Of a DNA stretch of 13,430 bases, positions 1 through 6,286 are shown in pieces (the first letter of the stretch is position 1; the number at the start of each line of letters is the position of its first letter). The notes under the pieces were generated by a model that worked only from the letters and a program-made list of their open reading frames with translations, was not told where the DNA came from and ran no database searches. The DNA comes from HGM11525 sp045649145 (lineage in GTDB: Bacteria; Bacillota; Clostridia; UBA1381), in the NCBI GenBank assembly GCA_045649145.1, contig JAZRPK010000042.1, forward strand, positions 1 to 13,430. The letters run 5' to 3'. Position numbers and translations under genes: made by a program.

Positions 1-461
1 CGCAAAAATCCGATTTTTCCGCTGATATATGCCGGCACAATCGGAATTTGTGCCTTAACGGCAATCATCACAGCTCCGGGCTTAGCACGTGTATTCTTCT
101 CGTCTTCAAGACTTACAACACGTTTTCCCTCAGGGAACATAAGCACCATCTCTTTGTTCTTAAGCTTTTCAAGTGCACTTTTTATTGCACCTATATCGCC
201 TCTGCCACGATTAACGGGGAACGCCCCACACAGAGTTATCAGCTTTGCGAACATTTTGTTTTTGAAAAGCTCTGCTTTTGCCATATATTTAAGCGGTCTG
301 GGGCAGGTCACACCCGCAATCATAACATCGTAGTTGGTACGATGGTTAAGAGCAAGTATGCAGCCTCCGTTTAGCGGTACGTTCTCCGTGCCCAAAGACT
401 TTACTCTGCATTTGAACATCAGTACAATACGGCAGAATATCAAAGCAAGTTTATAAAACAT
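1..461 (-). CDS. plsC: 1-acyl-sn-glycerol-3-phosphate acyltransferase (PlsC family), 3' end cut by window edge
   Basis: Transfers an acyl group to the sn-2 position of lysophosphatidic acid to give phosphatidic acid, a membrane-associated step of phospholipid synthesis. The first 153 residues are visible. They hold the acyltransferase motifs in order: the catalytic HX4D box (NHRTNYD, His40 and Asp45), GAFPVNRG at 79-86, FPEGKR at 109-114 (many relatives have EGTR) and IVPAYI at 141-146. A hydrophobic N-terminus suggests membrane contact. The ATG at 461-459 is preceded by AAGGAG at good spacing. It lies 20 bases after cmk with no terminator between, so the two are probably co-transcribed; cmk-plsC, often followed by ispH and rpsA, is a common clostridial order. 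The C-terminus lies outside the window. Acyl-donor preference cannot be read from the sequence. Confidence 0.9.
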   Translation of the reverse strand, partial: MFYKLALIFCRIVLMFKCRVKSLGTENVPLNGGCILALNHRTNYDVMIAGVTCPRPLKYMAKAELFKNKMFAKLITLCGAFPVNRGRGDIGAIKSALEKLKNKEMVLMFPEGKRVVSLEDEKNTRAKPGAVMIAVKAQIPIVPAYISGKIGFL

Positions 462-481
462 ATTATTCTCCTTAAAAACAA

Positions 482-1150
482 TCAACCGACTGTCTTTTCT
501 ATTATATCTGTTACTGCTGCTACAACAGCATCAAAATCAAGGTCGGTAGTATCTAACAAAACAGCGTCCTCCGCCTGCTTAAGCGGTGCAAATTCACGCT
601 CGGAATCATTTTTGTCACGATACTGCATATCCTTTTTCACACTTTCAAAATCCGCTTCAAGTCCCTTTTCCTTCATTTCAAGAACTCTGCGGCGTGCTCT
701 TTCGTCAACCGATGCAGTAAGGAATATTTTAACCTCGGCATCGGGCAAAACGTATGTACCTATATCACGCCCGTCCATTACCACACTATTTTCCTTGGCA
801 AGCTCTCGCTGCATATCTACAAGCTTTAATCTAACAGCAGGAATAACAGCTATATCCGATGCACCGATACTTACATCAGGCTCTCTTATACGCTCTGATA
901 CATCTACTCCGCCAAGGAATATTCTCTGTCCCAGAGAGCTGTATTTAATCCCTATTTTGATTTCATCAAGTCTGTTTTCAAGTCCGTCAGCGGTTATAGG
1001 GATATTATTCAAAATTGCATAAAGTGCACACGCACGGTACATCGCACCTGTGTCTACATAGATGCACCCAAGCTTTTTGGCAACAGCTTTGGAAATCGAG
1101 CTTTTTCCTGCACCTGCAGGTCCGTCTATTGCAACATTAAATTTCTTCAT
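482..1150 (-). CDS. cmk: Cytidylate kinase
   Basis: Phosphorylates CMP and dCMP to the diphosphates with ATP in the cytoplasm, recycling CMP released by RNA turnover and phospholipid synthesis. With the start used here the protein has 222 residues, normal for the family. It shows the P-loop GPAGAGKSS at 10-18, the DTGAMYR nucleotide-binding segment near 37-43, and the MDGRDIGT motif in the second half. I chose the ATG at 1150 because MKKFNVAIDG matches the usual family N-terminus and a GAGGGTGG stretch sits just upstream. An alternative GTG at 1162-1160 would add four residues and overlap the aroH stop codon. Either way cmk follows aroH immediately (8 bases with the ATG), which suggests translational coupling, and plsC follows 20 bases later. 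Confidence 0.95.
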   Translation of the reverse strand: MKKFNVAIDGPAGAGKSSISKAVAKKLGCIYVDTGAMYRACALYAILNNIPITADGLENRLDEIKIGIKYSSLGQRIFLGGVDVSERIREPDVSIGASDIAVIPAVRLKLVDMQRELAKENSVVMDGRDIGTYVLPDAEVKIFLTASVDERARRRVLEMKEKGLEADFESVKKDMQYRDKNDSEREFAPLKQAEDAVLLDTTDLDFDAVVAAVTDIIEKTVG

Positions 1151-1158
1151 AGCCACCC

Positions 1159-1518
1159 TCACTTTACAAGGTCGGGGCGCAGGTTTACTGCGTCCTTTAA
1201 GTATATGTGTTTTATTTGGTCAAGCGATTTATCGCTGTTTGACAAGATAAGTATTCTAACGCACTTTTCAAGCGCTCCCTCTACGGGTATTTCCGCCATA
1301 CACATAAGCGGTACATTGGTTACACCCTTTTCCCGAACTGCTCTGGCAGGGAAAACCTTGTCCAAATCGGGTGTTAAGGAGAAGAAAATACACACAAAAT
1401 CCTCTTTATCAAGACCATTTTCTGCAACCATCTTGTCGTAAAGCTCAGCGGTTGCCCGCAAAATCTCATCCTTATCATTTTCAGCTACGGTTATAGCACC
1501 GCGAAAAGCTCTTACCAT
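1159..1518 (-). CDS. aroH: Chorismate mutase, AroH type
   Basis: Converts chorismate to prephenate, the branch point towards phenylalanine and tyrosine. The 119 residues align along their length with the monofunctional AroH of Bacillus subtilis, a trimeric alpha/beta-barrel enzyme unlike the AroQ fold. Active-site equivalents are all visible: Arg6, Phe57, Arg63, Cys73, Glu76, Arg88, Tyr106 and Arg114 (B. subtilis Arg7, Phe57, Arg63, Cys75, Glu78, Arg90, Tyr108 and Arg116). The C-terminus is a little shorter than in B. subtilis and ends just after the RPDL motif. The ATG at 1518 has AAAGGA upstream with 10-base spacing. No other aromatic-biosynthesis gene is in the window, so this copy sits in a mixed housekeeping operon between the HutP-family gene and cmk. 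Confidence 0.95.
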   Translation of the reverse strand: MVRAFRGAITVAENDKDEILRATAELYDKMVAENGLDKEDFVCIFFSLTPDLDKVFPARAVREKGVTNVPLMCMAEIPVEGALEKCVRILILSNSDKSLDQIKHIYLKDAVNLRPDLVK

Positions 1519-1543
1519 TTTTTCATTATCCTTTCATATACAA

Positions 1544-1957
1544 TCAGACAGCTCTGTGTGCAACGCCGAGTGTAACATCATTCAGATTAAGAAGTCCTAC
1601 TGCAAAGAATACACAAACTGCAATATGCGAGCTGTTGCCTGCAATTGCTATCTTTCCGCCCAGGTTAAGTCCCAGAGCCTTAGAGGAAATCTGATTAACC
1701 GCCTCGTGAGCCGCACCTGCAACAGCACCCTCCTCGGCGTGAGATGAGCCTATTACGCCCTCACGCTTTGCCGCAACTACCGCACGCTCTAAAATTTTCG
1801 GAATTGCACTCATAAATTCACCGCCGTAATCTATTGCGGCACATTTTATACCCTGAGAGAGCAAAAGCTCCTTCATCTGTTGTTCTTCTTCTCTGTCAGC
1901 GGTGATAGCCAATTTGATTGCCGCTGCGGTTATTTCCTTGCTACCAATTTCTATCAT
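1544..1957 (-). CDS. HutP-family protein (putative metal-dependent RNA-binding regulator)
   Basis: 137 residues resembling HutP, which in B. subtilis binds L-histidine and a divalent metal, then the hut mRNA, to prevent termination ahead of the histidine-utilisation genes. Visible family features are an N-terminal helix rich in Glu/Gln, the AAKREGVI segment at 62-69, His73 in SSHAEEG, and the C-terminal GVAHRAV with His134. These match the positions of the metal/histidine ligands of HutP (His73, His77 and a histidine near the C-terminus), although the equivalent of His77 is Gly77 here; His84 and His111 could contribute. The ATG at 1957 has AAAGGA upstream. It follows the flavoprotein gene by 21 bases and precedes aroH by 25. 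No hut gene is in the window, so the ligand and RNA target are unknown. Family assignment is fairly sure; a histidine-specific role is not. Confidence 0.8.
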   Translation of the reverse strand: MIEIGSKEITAAAIKLAITADREEEQQMKELLLSQGIKCAAIDYGGEFMSAIPKILERAVVAAKREGVIGSSHAEEGAVAGAAHEAVNQISSKALGLNLGGKIAIAGNSSHIAVCVFFAVGLLNLNDVTLGVAHRAV

Positions 1958-1978
1958 AGCTTTTTCCTTTCATCGCCA

Positions 1979-3202
1979 TCAGGCATTACTTCCTGCAAGA
2001 TACCCCGTCGAAAAGGCTATCTGCAAATTAAATCCGCCCGTATAAGCGTCCACATCTATTACCTCGCCCGCAAAATACAGTCCGCCTACTATCTTCGACT
2101 CCATCGTTGACGGGTTGATTTCGGTGCAGCTTATACCGCCTTTTGTTACTATTGCTTCCTCGATAGGACGTGTAGCTGTGATTGTCAGCTCCAGATTTTT
2201 TATAACCTGTCCCAACTTAAGCCTCTGCTCTCTGGTAACCGATGTTACCTCTGTGTGCGGCTCGATTTCGGATAATCTAATTATAACAGGAATAAGTGCT
2301 TTTGGCAATAGTTTATCGAGCGCATTTATCAAATGCTTTTTCCCTGCAGCTTCAAAATCCCTTAAAATTCTCATATCAAGCTGTTTTTCGTCCAAAGCAG
2401 GTTTTAAGTCTATTGCTGCCTTATATTCCCTTTCGCCTATATCGTCAAGATGTGCTGATGCGGAAAGTACCACCGGTCCCGACACTCCAAAATGCGTAAA
2501 CAGCATTTCTCCAAAGTCATCAAAAATCTTTTTGCCATCCAGAGAAATGCTAAATGCAATATTTTTAAGCGATAAACCCATTAGCTCCGATACCCATTTC
2601 TCCTCCGTTACAAGCGGAACGAGCGACGGCTTGGGCGGTACTATAGTATGCCCGAGCTTTTTGGCAAAACGATAGCCTGAGCCATCAGAGCCGGTTAGCG
2701 GATAGGATTTTCCGCCTGTTGCAAGTATAACGCTGTCACATTCAATTTTGCCCTTGTCGGTATTTACTGCACAAACTCTGCCGTCTGACGCTTCGATACC
2801 CGTTACTCTCGCCGTTATTATCTTTACATTACCACCCAATGCAGCCTTTACCAATGCGTCTGCGACGTCCTTTGCGCTGTCCGACTGCGGAAAAACCCTG
2901 CCCCCTCTTTCAACCTTGGTGGGTACGCCCATATCCTCTAAAAGTGCCATCACATCATAGTTGGAAAAGGCAGAAAGTGCACTGTACATAAAACGTCTGT
3001 TACGTGTTATATTATCCAGAATTTCTTCGGTGTCAGCTATGTTGGTCACATTACATCTGCCCTTGCCGGTAATTCTTACCTTTCTGGCAGGCATAGTATT
3101 TCTTTCAATCACGGTTACCTTGCCGACCCTGTTTTTTAGTGCATATGCAGCCATAAGGCCTGCCGCTCCCGCACCTATTACAACAACGTGTCTGTCTTCC
3201 AT
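1979..3202 (-). CDS. NAD(P)/FAD-dependent oxidoreductase, BaiN/YhiN (HI0933-like) family
   Basis: Flavoprotein of 407 residues. The N-terminus carries the dinucleotide-binding Rossmann motif VVVIGAGAAG (through residue 15), with Glu33 ending the second strand as expected for the FAD ribose. Next comes the family signature ITGKGRCNVTN at 44-54, a central mixed domain, and a C-terminal FAD segment with GGLYFAGEV at 373-381 and YTGGFNLQIAFSTG at 387-400. E. coli YhiN and B. subtilis YtfP are relatives. Clostridium scindens BaiN has been proposed as a reductase in bile-acid 7-dehydroxylation, but no other bai gene is present here, so that role should not be assumed. The ATG at 3202 follows GAGGGAG at normal spacing. 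It sits 18 bases after the lipoprotein gene and 21 before the HutP-family gene, inside the operon. The substrate is unknown. Confidence 0.88.
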   Translation of the reverse strand: MEDRHVVVIGAGAAGLMAAYALKNRVGKVTVIERNTMPARKVRITGKGRCNVTNIADTEEILDNITRNRRFMYSALSAFSNYDVMALLEDMGVPTKVERGGRVFPQSDSAKDVADALVKAALGGNVKIITARVTGIEASDGRVCAVNTDKGKIECDSVILATGGKSYPLTGSDGSGYRFAKKLGHTIVPPKPSLVPLVTEEKWVSELMGLSLKNIAFSISLDGKKIFDDFGEMLFTHFGVSGPVVLSASAHLDDIGEREYKAAIDLKPALDEKQLDMRILRDFEAAGKKHLINALDKLLPKALIPVIIRLSEIEPHTEVTSVTREQRLKLGQVIKNLELTITATRPIEEAIVTKGGISCTEINPSTMESKIVGGLYFAGEVIDVDAYTGGFNLQIAFSTGYLAGSNA

Positions 3203-3220
3203 AGACTTCTCCCTCTTTAA

Positions 3221-4732
3221 CTATACAGCCTTAAAATACATCTTATCCAAGCCGCAAAGATTATTATAAAAATTCGGTTCGGTAATACCCGAAAGACTCT
3301 TTTTATACACAACGCCGTCATTTGCATAATACAGCGGTGCAAACGGCGGATTTACTGTAAATACCCGTTCATAACCAAGCAGAGCAGCCTCTATATCGTC
3401 TGCTTTTGCAAGCTTCATAGCATAAACAGCATCGGACATTGCCTGGTCAAAATATCCGAAAAAGTTACCCTCATCGGTTAAAAAATCGGGACACAGGTTG
3501 TCTAACATCGTAACCTCACCTATAAAGACATCGTATTTCTTGTCCTCTATTCTCTGTTTGTAATCTTCATATGGCAACACGGTTACATTTGCGATAATTC
3601 CCTCCGTTTTAAGCTGTTCGGCAATCATTTCCGCCACCGATATCTTGCGTGCACTATCCTGTGAAACTAATATATCCACCATCGCCTGCTCGCCCGATTC
3701 GGATAGATATACCCCATCATTTTTGGTGTATCCTGCACGGGAGAGAGTACCGCTTATATCAATTTCCGGCCCCTCCGTTTCTTTGTAAAAGCTACTCTCG
3801 GGATTAAAGGGCAACTTGCACTCCGCCGCCTTGCCGAAAAGTGCCTTTTCAACTATCTTGTCCCTGTCTATTATACTGCTTACAGCAAGCCTTAAATACG
3901 GACTCTGATACTTTTCCAAGGTACAGTTAAAGCCTAAAAAGGTCATTCTGTTTGATGTGTACTGATATGTCTGAATTTCGCCTGCCGGCGTCTTTTCGCC
4001 AAGGTCTACCGCCGCAGAGGTGATAATATCAATCTCATTCGCCTCAAACGCATTAAGGCACGCAGCTTCGCTTCGCATAATGCTGACATTAACCGCCGAA
4101 AGTGAGCTTGTCCCTTTGTGTTTATTAGGCACAAGCTTTATCAAAGACGCATTCTTATCCGAAACGGAAAACGCACCCGTACCGTCAGGCTTATCGTCAA
4201 GCTCCGACACAGAGCCGTTTCTTATAATCGGGAAGGATAAAAGACCTTCTATGTTCATAACAGGCTCGTAAAGAGACAAAAGCACACTTGAGTCATCATC
4301 TGCTGTCGCAGAAGCCACATAAGCTACGTTATGCTTATAAAGCGAGTCGCCGTTTTTTATCTGGTTTATCGTGTAGACAACATCCTCTGCCGTAAGGGAA
4401 ATACCGCTCTGCCACATCACACCGTCGGAGAGCGTGATTTTTACTGTCATACCGTCAGCTGAAACCTCTGCACTTTTAGCAAGGCAGGGTATCGGTTTTA
4501 ACTCCTTATCAAAGGAAAAGAGCGGCTCATATACGAGCGAGAGCATCTCTGACACAGACTGCGATTTTGTCCTTATAGGATTTAATGTATCCACGTCAAA
4601 AATTGCTAAGTTTATCTCTCTTTTTCCCTCTTCTATTATCAGCTCGCCGTTTTTAATGCCGTCACCACAGCCAAACAGCGACAACAACACACAGCACATT
4701 ACTGCGGCAATTATCCTTTTTATAGCCCACAT
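3221..4732 (-). CDS. ABC transporter substrate-binding lipoprotein, family 5 (peptide/nickel type)
   Basis: Extracytoplasmic binding protein of about 500 residues. It starts with a lipoprotein signal peptide: basic residues, a hydrophobic core and a lipobox ending LFGC, with the lipidated Cys at 22 in this numbering. The mature part follows the family-5 pattern (relatives of OppA, DppA and NikA): an N-terminal SVSEMLSLVYEPLF segment, then KITLSDGVMWQSG and LTAEDVVYTI, which are typical of the first lobe. No permease or ATPase gene is next to it. It lies 12 bases after the HAD gene and 18 before the flavoprotein gene. The start is odd: the only in-frame ATG (4732) directly abuts its ribosome binding site, while an ATA at 4723 would give better spacing and a cleaner signal peptide beginning MKRIIAAV. 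The ligand cannot be predicted. Confidence 0.88.
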   Translation of the reverse strand: MWAIKRIIAAVMCCVLLSLFGCGDGIKNGELIIEEGKREINLAIFDVDTLNPIRTKSQSVSEMLSLVYEPLFSFDKELKPIPCLAKSAEVSADGMTVKITLSDGVMWQSGISLTAEDVVYTINQIKNGDSLYKHNVAYVASATADDDSSVLLSLYEPVMNIEGLLSFPIIRNGSVSELDDKPDGTGAFSVSDKNASLIKLVPNKHKGTSSLSAVNVSIMRSEAACLNAFEANEIDIITSAAVDLGEKTPAGEIQTYQYTSNRMTFLGFNCTLEKYQSPYLRLAVSSIIDRDKIVEKALFGKAAECKLPFNPESSFYKETEGPEIDISGTLSRAGYTKNDGVYLSESGEQAMVDILVSQDSARKISVAEMIAEQLKTEGIIANVTVLPYEDYKQRIEDKKYDVFIGEVTMLDNLCPDFLTDEGNFFGYFDQAMSDAVYAMKLAKADDIEAALLGYERVFTVNPPFAPLYYANDGVVYKKSLSGITEPNFYNNLCGLDKMYFKAV

Positions 4733-4740
4733 CTCCTTTT
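4733..4740 (-). promoter_or_regulatory. Shine-Dalgarno of the binding-lipoprotein gene, abutting the ATG
   Basis: On the minus strand AAAAGGAG is followed with no spacer by the in-frame ATG at 4732. A ribosome placed by this strong site would favour a codon some 7 to 9 bases downstream. The in-frame codon nine bases on is ATA (4723-4721). No in-frame start lies upstream of the ATG, because a TAA overlaps this region in the same frame. Confidence 0.6.
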
Positions 4741-4744
4741 ATGG

Positions 4745-5476
4745 TTATTTAATGATTTCTCTTATTATCCGAGCAACACCGCAGTTGGTATTTTCAAGCG
4801 TAACCCTGTCGGCAGCGGCTTTAACCTCATCTAACGCATTACCCATCGCTACTCCGATTCCTGCATATTTTATCATATCGATATCATTAACGCTGTCCCC
4901 TACTGCAACAGAAAACCTGTGCGGTATATTAAGCTTATCCATCACAAATTGAATACCCTCGGACTTTGAAACGCCTTTTACAGACGCCTCGTAATATCTG
5001 TCGTGATGAAGTACATACATTTCCTGCGATATTAATTCCTCAAGCTCTTTTGAAACAGAGGTTGCAAAATCCATTTTTGTCACCCCGTTAAGAACCTTGT
5101 CAAGCTCTGATACATCTTTTATGTCAATATGCTTATTCTTTATTGAGAGGCAGTTTTCTATATTGCCAAAAACAGCCCAAACATCTTCTTCAAGAAGCTT
5201 TGATACTACCCTTTTTACATAATCACGAGAGACCGTTCTTTCTCTTAATTTTGTATCCCCGACATAAATTTCCGCACCCATCGAGGCTATCACCCCGCTC
5301 CAACGGGCTGCATTCAATATTGGTTTTGCAATATTTGCAAGCGGACGGCCTGTACATAGGAATACATAGTGTCCCTGTTTAACAGCCTCATTTACAGCAT
5401 TTACATTCTCCTCGGGGATTTGGCCATTTGCCACCAGCGTTCCGTCAATATCAAGAAAAAATACCCACTTATCCAT
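4745..5476 (-). CDS. Cof-type HAD-superfamily phosphatase (subfamily IIB)
   Basis: Cytoplasmic Mg-dependent hydrolase of 243 residues, probably acting on a sugar phosphate or nucleotide. All four HAD motifs are visible: DIDGT with nucleophile Asp9 and acid/base Asp11, CTGRP with Thr42, Lys171 in the GVSKSEG loop, and GDSVNDIDM at 193-201 with the metal-binding acidic residues. The segment from about 75 to 165 between motifs II and III is the C2B cap expected of the Cof/YbiV type. The ATG at 5476 has a strong GGGAGGGG five bases upstream. It lies 18 bases after pgeF and 12 before the lipoprotein gene, so it is an operon member. Proteins of this family are often promiscuous; neither context nor sequence fixes a substrate. 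Confidence 0.9.
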   Translation of the reverse strand: MDKWVFFLDIDGTLVANGQIPEENVNAVNEAVKQGHYVFLCTGRPLANIAKPILNAARWSGVIASMGAEIYVGDTKLRERTVSRDYVKRVVSKLLEEDVWAVFGNIENCLSIKNKHIDIKDVSELDKVLNGVTKMDFATSVSKELEELISQEMYVLHHDRYYEASVKGVSKSEGIQFVMDKLNIPHRFSVAVGDSVNDIDMIKYAGIGVAMGNALDEVKAAADRVTLENTNCGVARIIREIIK

Positions 5477-5494
5477 ATTTTCCCCTCCCGATTT

Positions 5495-6283
5495 TTACAC
5501 CAGCATAGCAATAGCCGCCATATTCCCTCTGGCATTTCCCGTTGTTCTGTGCGAATAAAATTCATCGCTTTTGCAGCAAGTGCAAATTCCGCTGTCTGTT
5601 ATGTTTTCCTCTTTTATGCCTGATAGTATCAGCTGATTTATTATGCATCTTTGCAGGTCTATATGTGGCTTTTCTCTTGAGCGGTCGACAAACTCGCCGT
5701 CAAACTCCGCCGCTACCTCCTCGCCTACTTCAAAATGGCATTTGCGTATTGACGGGCCTATCGCCGCTATTATATCCTCCGAGAAAGAGCCGTATCTCTT
5801 AATCATATGCTGCACAGTAAGGCTTGCTATTTCCGAAACCGTACCTCTCCACCCCGAATGCACAAGTGCAAGCACCTGTCTTTTTGTATCCAAAAGGAAA
5901 ACAGGCACACAATCGGCAAAAAAGGTTACAAGCGGTACATTCTTTTCGTTAGTTACTAAAGCATCAGCGCTTTCAAATTTATTATCATAAACAATGCCGT
6001 TGCCGCAATCGGCTGCAGTTATGTCGATAATATCCGTTTTATGCACCTGTTTTGAAAGGACCAGACGTTTTTCGTCTATTCCAAGCTCCTGACAGATAAT
6101 GCGGTAATTTTTGAGTATGTTTTCCTTTGAGTCATCGCTGTTAATTCTTAGGTTAAGGCTTTCATAACAGCCTTTACTGACTCCGCCGTGCTTTGTGGTA
6201 AAGCAATGCTTTACTATTCCTGTTTTTTCAAAAGCGTCTATTGTATAATAACACAAATTCCCTTTTTTTACAAGCGTAAACAT
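5495..6283 (-). CDS. pgeF: Peptidoglycan editing factor PgeF (multicopper-polyphenol-oxidase-like, DUF152)
   Basis: 262 residues of the YfiH/YlmD family. In E. coli the family member removes wrongly incorporated L-serine at the second position of peptidoglycan precursors; purine-nucleosidase activities have been reported for other members. The zinc-binding triad is visible: His81 (KQVH), Cys125 (FFADCVP) and His142 (HSGWRGT), together with the N-terminal TTKHGGVS and SLNL motifs and a C-terminal region with CTCC and HRTTG. Length is typical. The ATG at 6283 lies only 3 bases after the uvrC stop codon, and its ribosome binding site (GGGGA) is within the last uvrC codons, so translation is probably coupled to uvrC. 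The HAD gene follows 18 bases later. Confidence 0.92.
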   Translation of the reverse strand: MFTLVKKGNLCYYTIDAFEKTGIVKHCFTTKHGGVSKGCYESLNLRINSDDSKENILKNYRIICQELGIDEKRLVLSKQVHKTDIIDITAADCGNGIVYDNKFESADALVTNEKNVPLVTFFADCVPVFLLDTKRQVLALVHSGWRGTVSEIASLTVQHMIKRYGSFSEDIIAAIGPSIRKCHFEVGEEVAAEFDGEFVDRSREKPHIDLQRCIINQLILSGIKEENITDSGICTCCKSDEFYSHRTTGNARGNMAAIAMLV

Positions 6284-6286
6284 ATC

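Noticed and set aside
1505..1524. A tiny upstream frame (ATG AAA AAA TGG TAA) overlapping the aroH start, encoding Met-Lys-Lys-Trp, like an aromatic attenuator leader
   Set aside because: It is four codons long, its ATG is only two bases from the ribosome binding site, and no terminator/antiterminator hairpins accompany it. Chance is the simpler explanation.
1979..3202. Assigning the flavoprotein a bile-acid 7-dehydroxylation role because of its similarity to BaiN
   Set aside because: The family is widespread in bacteria without bile-acid metabolism, and no other bai gene is present nearby.
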